64,000 nucleotides of DNA. Source: an uncultured Bacilli bacterium. GTDB lineage: Bacteria > Bacillota_I > Bacilli_A > RF39 > UBA660. Shown piece after piece: positions 44,722-53,641 of this stretch. The stretch covers positions 1-64,000 of the forward strand of contig CALWAL010000008.1 in NCBI GenBank assembly GCA_944373145.1. Reading direction: 5' to 3'. The notes beneath the pieces were generated by a model, which made no database searches, was not told the origin of the DNA, and was given only the letters and a program-made list of their open reading frames with translations. The translations under genes were made by a program, and so were the position numbers. Positions within the stretch are counted from its first letter, which is position 1. The number at the start of each line of letters is the position of its first letter.

Positions 44722-45579
44722 TTACTGTTCTTCCTCTTCAATGGTAATAGCACCATTTTCTTCAATTTCTTCTAAGTATTCATCATTATCCGGTGTATTG
44801 AAAGTATTAGCATCAATATAATCTCTTAAATATTCACTACTTACTTCAACGTCTCCAGTAATTGGAGCTGTACCACCATGTGGAACAACAACCGTCTCTA
44901 CACCTAATGCCTGTAACTGATCAGAATCCGCTTTACGAAGTAAAAGGTGCAAATCTTCTGGAACACCATAATATAAGAAAGCTGGTTTTGCATCGCTTTC
45001 AACGCTAGTAAATACATCAGCACCATCTGAATCTTTAACAGCTAATATTTGAATGTTTTCAATTAAGCGGCCAAACATAAGCAAACCTGATTCATCTTCT
45101 GCATACATATATATGTCAATATAATCTCCAGGTTGAATTGAATTTCCGAATGTTGTAATTATATTTACACTTTTATAATAAGGCTTATCAGTTACACCAT
45201 TAACATCTGTTTTTAATTGCTTTAACCAAGTTCCTGGTAACTCATCTTTTTCTACCAATACGTCAGCATAAAACATACTTCCTTCTGGTATAGTGGCATT
45301 GATTGCTGTATACTTACCAACAATTTGGCTTTCATTTGTAACAGCATTAGCTGGTTTTGAAACACTTGGCACCTCAACCCATTTAATATCTTCAGCAGTA
45401 ATTTCCTCTTGTGGTCCAATCATTCTATTTGCCTGCGGAACTTTTACCGGATTAACTGCACTATCAATCGTTGACTGATAACCATAATATAAAATTACTA
45501 ATATAATAATCACACCAATAATAGTTACTGTATTTTTATTGGTGATAAATCTTTTAGCAGATATTACAAAATTATTCAT
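44722..45579 (-). CDS. cpaB: CpaB/RcpC-like pilus assembly protein
   Basis: 285-aa protein with one N-terminal helix (about 16-32) and an SAF domain (about 50-120: GPQEEITAEDIKWVEVP, then AINATIPEGSMFYADVL) followed by a CpaB-type domain (SIQPGDYIDIYM, LLLRKADSDQLQALG). CpaB/RcpC are periplasmic or extracellular Tad assembly proteins. The C terminus is acidic. It is encoded between the pseudopilin at 45599 and tadA. Confidence 0.85.
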   Translation of the reverse strand: MNNFVISAKRFITNKNTVTIIGVIIILVILYYGYQSTIDSAVNPVKVPQANRMIGPQEEITAEDIKWVEVPSVSKPANAVTNESQIVGKYTAINATIPEGSMFYADVLVEKDELPGTWLKQLKTDVNGVTDKPYYKSVNIITTFGNSIQPGDYIDIYMYAEDESGLLMFGRLIENIQILAVKDSDGADVFTSVESDAKPAFLYYGVPEDLHLLLRKADSDQLQALGVETVVVPHGGTAPITGDVEVSSEYLRDYIDANTFNTPDNDEYLEEIEENGAITIEEEEQ

Positions 45580-45598
45580 ATACTTTATCCTCCATTAT

Positions 45599-46009
45599 CT
45601 AAAATTTTGCTTCTAAAATAGCATCTATTCTGTTAGTTAATTTAAAAGTTACTGATTGATTACCTATTGTTGTAGATGTTTCTGATCCCATCGTTTCAAT
45701 TTCAATGCTTACCTTTGGTGGTTCTTCGTTAACATCTTGAATCACAATATGATATTGATGTGAAAGCGTTGCTGTTTGAGCAAATCTTCTAATAAAGCTT
45801 TCAACAAACAACTCGCGGTCAATACGAATTGAACCATCATACCTATAAGCAGCTAAATCCAATGAATCATACATCGCAGCTTCAGTTGTTTCTTTCAATA
45901 ACTCGTAATTGTGCTCACTCGTATTCGTAATTGATTGAAAGAAATAAACCAAAAACATCGACGTAATTCCTAATCCTACAATCATAACACCCCAAAACGA
46001 TTCTCTCAT
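45599..46009 (-). CDS. Pseudopilin-like protein at the head of the Tad operon
   Basis: 136-aa protein starting MRESFWG with a hydrophobic helix (about 7-25) and an extracellular domain (LDLAAYRYDGSIRIDRELFV). The N terminus matches those of the TadE-like genes at 40321 and 40825. GAGGTGATAACGT precedes ATG. Presumably a minor Tad pilin or TadE-type protein; no specific family recognised. Confidence 0.62.
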   Translation of the reverse strand: MRESFWGVMIVGLGITSMFLVYFFQSITNTSEHNYELLKETTEAAMYDSLDLAAYRYDGSIRIDRELFVESFIRRFAQTATLSHQYHIVIQDVNEEPPKVSIEIETMGSETSTTIGNQSVTFKLTNRIDAILEAKF

Positions 46010-46073
46010 ACGTTATCACCTCACCAACTTTTTTTGTATTTTGTATATCAATACTTAACTAATCATTTTATAA

Positions 46074-46766
46074 CTATACTTTAAAGTCAAATTGATTCTT
46101 CTTTAAGAATATTTTTTGAATAGCACCTATTATAAGTACAATAACAATAACACCACATACAAGAATCGCATAATATTCTCCAACAAAAGTGAATATTTTT
46201 TCAAGCAATGTTTCTTTGTTCTTGAAATTTATAGCTTCTTCCTTTGCAAATTTTTTTTCTTTATATTCTGTAACCTTAGCCACAAATTCATCATAGTCAA
46301 TTGAAACAGCAGCCCACCGTTGGCATAGCGAATATTCTTCAACCCCATCACAAACTTCATCACTGTAAAATTTATTATAAGCTGGGATCGTTATGTATTT
46401 GGTTGTCAACAGTTGATCCGAACAACCACCATCACGAGTATATATTTGTAATTTTACTTTTTGATTATTAGTATAACCAGTCAATGTTAATTCATTTTCT
46501 TTAGTAAAATTACTATTGTAATATGTCTTATTTCTATAAACATCAGTCACATACATATACTCAGAAAGATTTGTCAATGTTATTGAAAATATAGGTTCTC
46601 CTTTGACCATATCGTATGAATAGGTTATATTAACATTATTTGCTAAAGCACGATAATCAGATAAATCTTTGTAGTCACATATTCCGTATAAGCCATCAGC
46701 GTAAACCATTTTTGGCATCAGTAATAGTACAAAAATCATTATTATATAAATACAATGCTTTTTCAA
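46074..46766 (-). CDS. Exported protein with C-terminal membrane anchor, unknown
   Basis: 230-aa protein with TTG start (AGGATAGGG upstream), signal peptide (about 1-23, KMVYAD), extracellular domain of about 165 residues with five Cys, and a membrane helix about 195-216 with a basic tail. The domain might be beta-rich (ITLTNLSEYMYVTDVY). No family recognised. It lies upstream of the Tad operon in the same orientation and may be part of it. Confidence 0.65.
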   Translation of the reverse strand: MKKHCIYIIMIFVLLLMPKMVYADGLYGICDYKDLSDYRALANNVNITYSYDMVKGEPIFSITLTNLSEYMYVTDVYRNKTYYNSNFTKENELTLTGYTNNQKVKLQIYTRDGGCSDQLLTTKYITIPAYNKFYSDEVCDGVEEYSLCQRWAAVSIDYDEFVAKVTEYKEKKFAKEEAINFKNKETLLEKIFTFVGEYYAILVCGVIVIVLIIGAIQKIFLKKNQFDFKV

Positions 46767-46832
46767 TCTACCCTATCCTTTCTAAATTATAACATAAAAT
46801 TTATATTTTTGCATAAAAATATTATTTTTTTC

Positions 46833-48428
46833 CTACTTTAATTTATATTTGTAAACGCGATCACGAATATTGAAGATCAATGTAACTTGATCGGCAATCT
46901 TCATTTCTTGAATTACTTCAATATAATAAATATTTTTTTGATTTACTTTTTTGCTCTTAACATCACCTAAGTAAACAGTTTGTTGTTTAAAATCATTACC
47001 TATACGGTATTCAATGGTTGCAAATACTTTAAACAGTCCATAAAGGTCCGTAATCGCATCAGAATCAAAAGACTTATCTAAACTAAATTCAGCATCCAAT
47101 TTCAGCAAGGCCTTATTATAATTTGACGTAAATAGATTTGGCTTAATATATTCTACCGATTCAATACAGCGTTTCCTTGGTGTACAATAATTATACTTTA
47201 CCTCAAATGTATTCCTAAATTCAAAAGAATTAATTTTCAAAGTAGAATTACCAAGGGTACTATCAGAGAAATCGATTGTAGCTCCCAATTGATATTCTTT
47301 ATATTTTTTTATATCAGAAATAAGTTCTGAATCTAATGATATTGGTGTTGTTTTTTCAGATGCTAAGTTTCTAAATTCTAATCGCATTTTACTTGAAACC
47401 GAATTAGAAGGTATTTCAAAAACTAATAAATACTTTTCTGTAGTCTCACCTATTTGTTGATCATTATATATGTTGCCAAAATCAACTAATTGGTAATCAT
47501 ATCTAGACGTATGATAATATCTTTCTCCAGCAATATTTAAGGCTATAGTACCTAAATTCAAAGCTTTAGGTTTAGTTTCATTACAATTAATTTCTACTTT
47601 TACTACTACCAAATAAGCGTTTTCACCTGTAATATTTTTACCTTTTGGATCCGTATTTACGATATAACTGTCCAATACTGTCATATTAAATCCATTCATT
47701 GTCATCTTGTAACCTTCAGGATATGTTTTATTACCTAAAATGTAACTAAGACCAGCGTATATAACTAAAGATACCACAAAAATGCCACTAACAATCTTTA
47801 CAATAAGTTTGTGTTCTTTAATCCAATATTTACTATACCGAATCATCTTTTTGCCAGCACGCGTTTTATCATTTAAATCAAAATCAATCGCTACTTCAAA
47901 TTCTTCATTATCTTCTAATGAAATTTCTAGTTCCTGTAAATCATTGCCAAAGTTAAATTTTTTAATATCAAATCCAACGCCTCTAACTACTGCGAAAATA
48001 GAGAAAATGCTTTGAGCAATCATTGAATATACGAGTAAATCACGTAACATTTTAATTGTTCGCATATCCACAATTGTTTTTTCCATTGTTGCAAATACAC
48101 TATATCCATATATATAAATCGCTAAAATGGCAATATATACTATGATTATAGCAATGTAGAAAAAGCGTGGTTTAGATTTTGTAATCATAACAGCTAAAAG
48201 AACGGCTGAAAAGATAATAATCAAAAGAGGTAAAAGAAGAACACCTATATTATATAATTCTCCAAGTATATCATCGCCTACAACTGAAATATTGCTACCA
48301 ATATATTCATTTAAATAGCTAATCATAGCTCCAGTTTTAAATATCAAATAAAAAATACACGCTGATAAAATAACATGCATCAATTTAAAATGTTTAATTA
48401 AAAAAGCATATGGTTTTCTAAGAATCAT
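46833..48428 (-). CDS. Polytopic membrane protein with large extracellular C-terminal region, unknown
   Basis: 531-aa protein. About 1-160 contains four membrane helices, then a cytoplasmic acidic segment (about 160-205), another helix (about 213-232) and an extracellular region of about 300 residues that looks beta-rich and may be two Ig-like (DUF4352-type) domains (ENAYLVVVKVEIN, YLLVFEIP). AAGGGG precedes ATG. I do not recognise a specific family; location suggests a component of the secretion/pilus locus. Confidence 0.65.
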   Translation of the reverse strand: MILRKPYAFLIKHFKLMHVILSACIFYLIFKTGAMISYLNEYIGSNISVVGDDILGELYNIGVLLLPLLIIIFSAVLLAVMITKSKPRFFYIAIIIVYIAILAIYIYGYSVFATMEKTIVDMRTIKMLRDLLVYSMIAQSIFSIFAVVRGVGFDIKKFNFGNDLQELEISLEDNEEFEVAIDFDLNDKTRAGKKMIRYSKYWIKEHKLIVKIVSGIFVVSLVIYAGLSYILGNKTYPEGYKMTMNGFNMTVLDSYIVNTDPKGKNITGENAYLVVVKVEINCNETKPKALNLGTIALNIAGERYYHTSRYDYQLVDFGNIYNDQQIGETTEKYLLVFEIPSNSVSSKMRLEFRNLASEKTTPISLDSELISDIKKYKEYQLGATIDFSDSTLGNSTLKINSFEFRNTFEVKYNYCTPRKRCIESVEYIKPNLFTSNYNKALLKLDAEFSLDKSFDSDAITDLYGLFKVFATIEYRIGNDFKQQTVYLGDVKSKKVNQKNIYYIEVIQEMKIADQVTLIFNIRDRVYKYKLK

Positions 48429-48503
48429 ATTTATTCCCCTTTGCTATTATTCTAAACTACATATAGTATAACATAAAAATTTCAAAAAAAAACTATTTTA
48501 GGC

Positions 48504-48536
48504 AACAAAAAACGAGAATAAATTAATATTCTCGTT
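48504..48536 (-). terminator. Terminator of the large Cys-rich surface protein gene
   Basis: AACGAGAATA (48511-48520) pairs with TATTCTCGTT (48527-48536), 6-nt loop, followed on the minus strand by six T. It overlaps the stop codon. Confidence 0.93.
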
Positions 48537-51500
48537 ATCTTAACCAATTTAATTCTGGATATGTATAAGCAGTATCACAACCGTTTTCCAAAATATATTC
48601 AGCTCTTTCTTGCGTATTAGCTGTTGGTAAACATGTACCAAGTAATGGATAATTCAAACCAGTTCTATTATACAATTCTGAAATAAAGTCACTTGCACAA
48701 TATTTAACATTTCCTGTTGAATCTGTTGCACAATAAACTTTTTGATTATTGTTTTCATCAACATATGACGTATATGGATCTCTACCAGCATTAAAGTAGT
48801 TTTCATTATCTTCTCTAATTCTATTAATAGCATTAACATCTAGCATGATTTCATACATTGCTTGATCATCTTCATAAATATCTGCATCTAATATTTCATG
48901 AAATTGTAATTCTGAGAATCCCCAGTTTGAACCAGGTTGACGTCCGGTACCATCCATGCCTGGGAATGATTTATCTGAATTATCTTCGTCAGATAACAAC
49001 GTAATTAAACGGTAAGCTACATCTATTCCTACTAATGATCCATTTGAATCTTCATCCTCATCTTTATCACAATATTCTGGTGAATTTGGAAGAAGATTTC
49101 CATTTGAATCATACTGGCAATCATAGCCGAAAATTTCATTATCAACTTCATATTCACATGAATATTCAAAACCATAACCTTTTCCTGAATTAATTGTTAC
49201 TTCTTCAGCTATTGGATAAAAATGTCCATATTGTGTGTTATAATTTTGAGCACCATTTGTTTTAGCATTATCTCCTAAATTAGCCACCGTTACTTTTAAT
49301 TCATACTGGCCATTAGTCAAGCTTAAGGCTGTTGGTAATCCAAAGCCAATATAATAGAAGAAAGCTTCATCTTCTGATCCCTTTAACTTTTCATTAACTA
49401 AAGTTGAGTCAGTTTTTAATGAATACCATTGGAATTCTTCCACTGGATAAGTATATGTGTATCTTCCCTTTACATCCCAAGTAACTACCGTACAATCTCG
49501 TACTCTTTCTAGTTTAGGAGTACAACTAGCACTTCCTTTTGTGCCATGGCAAGTATAAGAATAAGCATTAAACCATTTACATTGAGAAGTATTGACATTA
49601 TTCTCATTATAGCTACCATTAACTAATAAGTCATCATCAAATTCAAAATTTCTCGAATTTGGACCATAAGCTTTGTTAACCGGCTCAGAGAATGTGAATT
49701 GAACAGTTGTTTTAAATACATACTTCAAATTGTTATAACATTGTCTAATTTTTTCTAACAATTTACCTTCTGACGTTTTTTTACTGCTATATGATGAATA
49801 CTTACTATTAGCTAAACTCCTTAATTTACTTTCTAAACCTGCTTTAGCTGCTGCTTTAGCCGCACTACTAGTTGTATAACTATAACCCGTGCTATAAGAT
49901 TGTGAACCAACACTACCAGTAACCGTACCTACATAAGCACCATGTGAATATGTATGGCTTTGTCCACTTGATGTCGCTGTCCCTTTATAACGATAACGGC
50001 AAGTGTAACGGCAATTACAAGAATATGAACCACCATTTTTATTATGACAAGTACTACATCTCCAACAAGATGTATATTTTCCTGAACTACTAGTTCTAAT
50101 AATATCTAATTGTTTTTCATGGGAAGCTTTTTGCATATAATATCTAATCATTGCTGTCTCGTTGTTTCGATAGTCCTCTTCCCACTCTTCGAAGCGATAA
50201 CCTTGTTTTCCTTTTATATAACTTTGATTACTACATTTTTTTCTAAAACTTACATTTCCAAAAGTTCCATCAGATGAACCCCAAGTAAAAGTTTGTCCCG
50301 CTTTAACGTTTAAAACATTAGTTGGGAATTGTGTCTCTACTTCTTCATAACAAAATAATTCACAATATTCAGCATTACCAACAATTCCACCATTTGTGCT
50401 CTCTACTGCTTCATGTCCAGTATTGTCAGAAGAATACTCACGGTTTCCATCGGAAAATGCAATTTCGCATATTAACCATGCTCCATCATCATCTATATCG
50501 CCGAAGAATGTCTTTCCCGTCACGCAATCATCAATGCTTACATCCGAACCTGTAAAATCACAAACAACAGGTTCGCAAGCAGCCTTTCCTCCTTTTTTCA
50601 TATAAGTTTCTTTAACCAACATTTGAAATTCCGGATAAGCTCGATCTACACGGGTTATTGTCAATGTTCCTTGACTATTAATAACTTCATATTCAAAAGT
50701 TCCGTTTCTAATTTGGGCAATTGCCTCATGATAGGCAGCAGACCCACTAGGGTATTTAACTTGATTGCTATTGACATAATTAACCGCCGCTTCACAATCT
50801 AATGAAATCTTTGTGTTTGGTTCACAAGCAGCCTTTCCTCCCGGCAATTTAGAATAATTTTCTTCATATAAATTATCTACTTCAGGATAAGCTCGATCTA
50901 TTTTATATTCCACTCCACTCCCATCAACATAAGAAAAAGTTCCATTAATAACTTTAGTTATTTGCTCCCTATATGCTGACGTTCCTACTGTATATTTTTC
51001 ATTAATATAGGCGACTGCTTCAGGGCAAGTCAACCCACTATCAATCAAGTCAGGCAACCATATGTGTGCTACACCCTCACCAATAATTTTACCACCACTC
51101 ATTGACAATAAATTATTTACACCACTACCAGTACCAGTCGTAAAATTAGTTGGTGCTTCACCGTCACCAGCACGATAAATGTAAACTCCAGTAGTATTAT
51201 TATTAAACCAAGGACTATAGCCGCCTGATAATCCTGGTTCATATTTTTTGTACTCTGTAGGAGTTGCTGCAATAATAAAATTAGTAATTGATGATCCAAC
51301 ACGTCCATGAATAATTATTGGTTCATATTGTAGAAAATATTCAGCATTAGTTGCATCAATTGAATCACCAGAATAGCCCATTTTTTCTAACAATTTATCC
51401 ATCATATCGTGATTTTCCGTTGAAGTATTATCAGCTAGATATTCTGCCATATATTGTGCCGTTGCTATTTTCCATTTGTCATATCCACGATTATATCCAG

Positions 51501-51951
51501 GAAGCGCTTCAGCTATATCTAAAGCTTGGCCAAAAAAATCACCACACGTTAAAGCAGACCCTCCTGAAAATACATCCTGTTTAATGTTTTTACCATAATA
51601 CGCGCAATCGTAGTCTCCAACAAGTTTACTGTTATTATCATATAAATTGTAATTTTTTTCTAAATAATCCGGCACTTGACTTTTGTATACAACATCAACA
51701 TGATGAGTTCCAGTTACTTGCCCACCTTCCTTTGTGACAAGAGAAAATCTAATCCCAACATGTCCTTGCCAAAGACAATTAGAACCACCGCAGCTTCCAA
51801 GGCTCCCACCAACAAACTTATCACCATTCATGCTTGCTCCGGCTGATACCTTAGGAATTTCCATAATTAATAATAAAAGTGAACATAGTAAAGCCATTAG
51901 AAGAAACTCAATTATTGTCTTTAATACACTTTTTTTATTCAACAACATCAT
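48535..51951 (-). CDS. Giant Cys-rich exported surface protein (1138 aa)
   Basis: Exported protein with signal peptide or N-terminal anchor (about 16-38, ending KVSAGASMNG). No LPxTG motif or C-terminal helix, so it is secreted or held by its N terminus. Two tandem repeats of about 75 residues (around 304-461) share AYPE and GGKAACEP. A Cys cluster near 635 (CWRCSTCHN, CNCRYTCRYRY) is followed by a Ser/Tyr/Gly-rich region; many further Cys imply disulfides. No domain recognised. Own promoter (51979-52007) and terminator make it a single-gene unit at the 5' edge of the secretion locus. ATG 51951 or the next codon is the start (AGGTGA upstream). A tip adhesin or secreted substrate is one possible role. 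Confidence 0.72.
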   Translation of the reverse strand: MMLLNKKSVLKTIIEFLLMALLCSLLLLIMEIPKVSAGASMNGDKFVGGSLGSCGGSNCLWQGHVGIRFSLVTKEGGQVTGTHHVDVVYKSQVPDYLEKNYNLYDNNSKLVGDYDCAYYGKNIKQDVFSGGSALTCGDFFGQALDIAEALPGYNRGYDKWKIATAQYMAEYLADNTSTENHDMMDKLLEKMGYSGDSIDATNAEYFLQYEPIIIHGRVGSSITNFIIAATPTEYKKYEPGLSGGYSPWFNNNTTGVYIYRAGDGEAPTNFTTGTGSGVNNLLSMSGGKIIGEGVAHIWLPDLIDSGLTCPEAVAYINEKYTVGTSAYREQITKVINGTFSYVDGSGVEYKIDRAYPEVDNLYEENYSKLPGGKAACEPNTKISLDCEAAVNYVNSNQVKYPSGSAAYHEAIAQIRNGTFEYEVINSQGTLTITRVDRAYPEFQMLVKETYMKKGGKAACEPVVCDFTGSDVSIDDCVTGKTFFGDIDDDGAWLICEIAFSDGNREYSSDNTGHEAVESTNGGIVGNAEYCELFCYEEVETQFPTNVLNVKAGQTFTWGSSDGTFGNVSFRKKCSNQSYIKGKQGYRFEEWEEDYRNNETAMIRYYMQKASHEKQLDIIRTSSSGKYTSCWRCSTCHNKNGGSYSCNCRYTCRYRYKGTATSSGQSHTYSHGAYVGTVTGSVGSQSYSTGYSYTTSSAAKAAAKAGLESKLRSLANSKYSSYSSKKTSEGKLLEKIRQCYNNLKYVFKTTVQFTFSEPVNKAYGPNSRNFEFDDDLLVNGSYNENNVNTSQCKWFNAYSYTCHGTKGSASCTPKLERVRDCTVVTWDVKGRYTYTYPVEEFQWYSLKTDSTLVNEKLKGSEDEAFFYYIGFGLPTALSLTNGQYELKVTVANLGDNAKTNGAQNYNTQYGHFYPIAEEVTINSGKGYGFEYSCEYEVDNEIFGYDCQYDSNGNLLPNSPEYCDKDEDEDSNGSLVGIDVAYRLITLLSDEDNSDKSFPGMDGTGRQPGSNWGFSELQFHEILDADIYEDDQAMYEIMLDVNAINRIREDNENYFNAGRDPYTSYVDENNNQKVYCATDSTGNVKYCASDFISELYNRTGLNYPLLGTCLPTANTQERAEYILENGCDTAYTYPELNWLR
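50566..51042 (-). repeat. Two tandem repeats in the Cys-rich surface protein
   Basis: Each unit runs from a C(P/E)(E/A)AV(A/N)Y segment through SAYxE, NGTF and DRAYPE to GGKAACEP. At DNA level the unit ends share GCAAGCAGCCTTTCCTCC-like sequence (50576 and 50827 regions), indicating duplication. Confidence 0.75.
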
Positions 51952-51978
51952 TTATCACCTACTATTTTTCTACTATTA

Positions 51979-52007
51979 AATATACCATAAAAAATTTTTT
52001 ATAGCAA
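51979..52007 (-). promoter_or_regulatory. Promoter of the giant surface protein gene
   Basis: Minus strand TTGCTA (52002-52007), 17-nt spacer and TATATT (51979-51984), 27 nt before the start codon. Confidence 0.6.
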
Positions 52008-52086
52008 TAACAAAATTGCTTTTTAAAATAATGTGTCGTATTATAATAAATTTAATTTAACACATCAAAGAAAATAGTTTTTAATA

Positions 52087-52115
52087 TTGAATTATATTAA
52101 AAAAAATATTATAAT
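52087..52115 (+). promoter_or_regulatory. Promoter of scpAB
   Basis: TTGAAT (52087-52092), 17-nt spacer and perfect TATAAT (52110-52115), giving a short leader before the scpA ATG at 52138. It lies inside an apparent longer reading frame and argues against that longer start. Confidence 0.75.
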
Positions 52116-52137
52116 GAAGCCGTTAGAAGGTGTTATT

Positions 52138-52845
52138 ATGTCATGTTCAATATCACTACCGGCTTTTGATGGTCCATTAGATTTACTATTGCACTTAATT
52201 AAGCAATCAAACATTAATATATGTGACATAGAAATAGTAGAAATTACTAGACAGTACTTAGAATATATTCATAAAATGGAAGAAATGAATTTAGACATCG
52301 CTTCAGAATACCTTGTAATGGCCGCTGAATTAATAGAAATAAAATCTAAAGTTCTATTACCAACACAAGAGGAGGAAAATGAAGAAGAAGACCCAAAGGA
52401 AAAATTAATTCAACGCCTTTTAGAATATGAGCAGTATAAAGAAAGTACAACCACATTACGAAAATTAGAAATTGTCAGACAAGAAGTAAAAACCAAGGAA
52501 CCAAGCGATTTATTGGAATTTAAAGATAACAACACTGTAATTAATTATGGAATAACACTTGATAATCTTTTAGATGCTTTTTCAAAATTTTTAGTCAATA
52601 GTGAAAATATCAGGCCGCTAAATACCAGAATTACTAATAAAGAATACTCAGTCGGCAAAAGATGCACTGAAATACGTGATATCATTCATCAAAAAAAGAA
52701 AGTTAAATTTCAAGATTTATTTGATGTTTTCACCAAAGAATATATCGTGGTAACTTTTTTAGCAATCTTATCTTTAAGTAAAAAGCAAGAAATAAAAATT
52801 GAACAATCAAAAAACTTTGACAACATTATTATAGAAGCAAGGTGA
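52138..52845 (+). CDS. scpA: Segregation and condensation protein A
   Basis: 235-aa kleisin subunit of the Smc-ScpAB condensin. Opening LPAFDGPLDLLLHLIKQSNINICDIEI is diagnostic; the C-terminal winged helix ends VVTFLAILSLSKKQEIKIEQ. Start at 52138 (MSCSIS) follows AGAAGGTG at good spacing; an upstream frame start at 52087 would lie within the promoter. It ends in TGA eight bases before scpB's ATG. Confidence 0.95.
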   Translation: MSCSISLPAFDGPLDLLLHLIKQSNINICDIEIVEITRQYLEYIHKMEEMNLDIASEYLVMAAELIEIKSKVLLPTQEEENEEEDPKEKLIQRLLEYEQYKESTTTLRKLEIVRQEVKTKEPSDLLEFKDNNTVINYGITLDNLLDAFSKFLVNSENIRPLNTRITNKEYSVGKRCTEIRDIIHQKKKVKFQDLFDVFTKEYIVVTFLAILSLSKKQEIKIEQSKNFDNIIIEAR

Positions 52846-52850
52846 TTTTA

Positions 52851-53420
52851 ATGGTTAAAGCTATTATTGAAGGATTATTATTTTTAAAAGGTAGTGATGG
52901 ATTGTCCTATCAAGAATTAAAGGAAATTATAGACATTGATGATGATGAATTAAAAAAAAGCATCAAAGAGTTGTATAATGATTACCTTAACAATACCAAC
53001 CGAGGAATTCAATTAGAACTATTAGGTGAAAAATTTAAATTAACAACGAAACCAGAACACTTAAATTATTATAAAAAATTAGTTGCTGAAGAACAAGAAT
53101 CAAATTTAACACAAGCAGCATTAGAAACTTTAGCAATCATTGCTTATAACGAACCAATTACAAGAATAGAAATAGATGAAATAAGAGGTGTTAATAGTAG
53201 TTACCTGATAAGAAAATTATTAATTAAAGGTCTAATTCAAGAAGTTGGCCGCGCTGAAACGGCAGGTAGACCTCGCCAATATGGTATAACAAACACTTTT
53301 TTAGATTACTTTGGTCTTAATAGCATCAACGATTTACCTAAAGTTGAATTACCAACCGAAAAACTAGAAGACAATGAAACAGATTTGTTCGAATCAAGAT
53401 ATAAAGAAAAAAATGAATAA
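52851..53420 (+). CDS. scpB: Segregation and condensation protein B
   Basis: 189-aa winged-helix dimer that binds the ScpA kleisin. IEGLLFLKGSDGLSYQELKE and LETLAIIAYNEPITRIEIDEIRGVNS are characteristic. ATG 52851 has AGGTGA five bases upstream, within the scpA stop; ATG 52842 is rejected. Cotranscribed with scpA. Confidence 0.95.
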   Translation: MVKAIIEGLLFLKGSDGLSYQELKEIIDIDDDELKKSIKELYNDYLNNTNRGIQLELLGEKFKLTTKPEHLNYYKKLVAEEQESNLTQAALETLAIIAYNEPITRIEIDEIRGVNSSYLIRKLLIKGLIQEVGRAETAGRPRQYGITNTFLDYFGLNSINDLPKVELPTEKLEDNETDLFESRYKEKNE

Positions 53421-53426
53421 AAACAC

Positions 53427-53455
53427 TTGTTTCTTTATCTTTTTTTTTGTATAAT
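53427..53455 (+). promoter_or_regulatory. Promoter of tRNA-Leu
   Basis: TTGTTT (53427-53432), 17-nt spacer and TATAAT (53450-53455), ten bases before the tRNA 5' end. Confidence 0.65.
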
Positions 53456-53464
53456 GAATTTACT

Positions 53465-53551
53465 GCCTGTGTGATGGAATTGGTAGACGTAGTGGACTCA
53501 AAATCCACCGCTGGTAACAGCGTGCCGGTTCGAGTCCGGCCACAGGCACCA
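53465..53551 (+). tRNA. tRNA-Leu (CAA), CCA encoded
   Basis: 87-nt class II tRNA. Acceptor stem GCCTGTG/CACAGGC, discriminator A and encoded CCA. D-arm region ends GGTAGAC; anticodon stem GTGGA/TCCAC with loop CTCAAAA gives anticodon CAA (53499-53501), reading UUG. A long variable arm (CGCTGGTAACAGCG) and T-arm GCCGG TTCGAGT CCGGC complete it. Confidence 0.97.
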
Positions 53552-53595
53552 TTAAAAATAAACTTTGATTTATAAAATCAAAGTCATTATATATT

Positions 53596-53624
53596 TTCAG
53601 CCTTGATTTGGGCTGAATTTTTTT
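53596..53624 (+). terminator. Terminator after tRNA-Leu
   Basis: TTCAGCC (53596-53602) pairs with GGCTGAA (53611-53617) and is followed by T-run to 53624. A second hairpin, ACTTTGATTT/AAATCAAAGT (about 53562-53585), precedes it without a good T-run. Confidence 0.8.
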
Positions 53625-53641
53625 AAATTAAGGAGGAAAAT

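Noticed and set aside
21881-51951. Integrative conjugative element
   Set aside because: No integrase, relaxase, oriT-like repeat or flanking direct repeat was found, and borders are ordinary chromosomal genes. The tRNA-Leu gene at 53.5 kb is not adjacent and no copy of its 3' end was seen at the other border.
51952-52137. Replication origin at the strand switch near 52 kb
   Set aside because: No dnaA, dnaN or DnaA-box cluster; the gap is explained by two divergent promoters.
52842-52850. Mycoplasma genetic code (TGA as Trp)
   Set aside because: scpA, uppP and divIC all end naturally at TGA at the expected protein length, and Trp positions use TGG.
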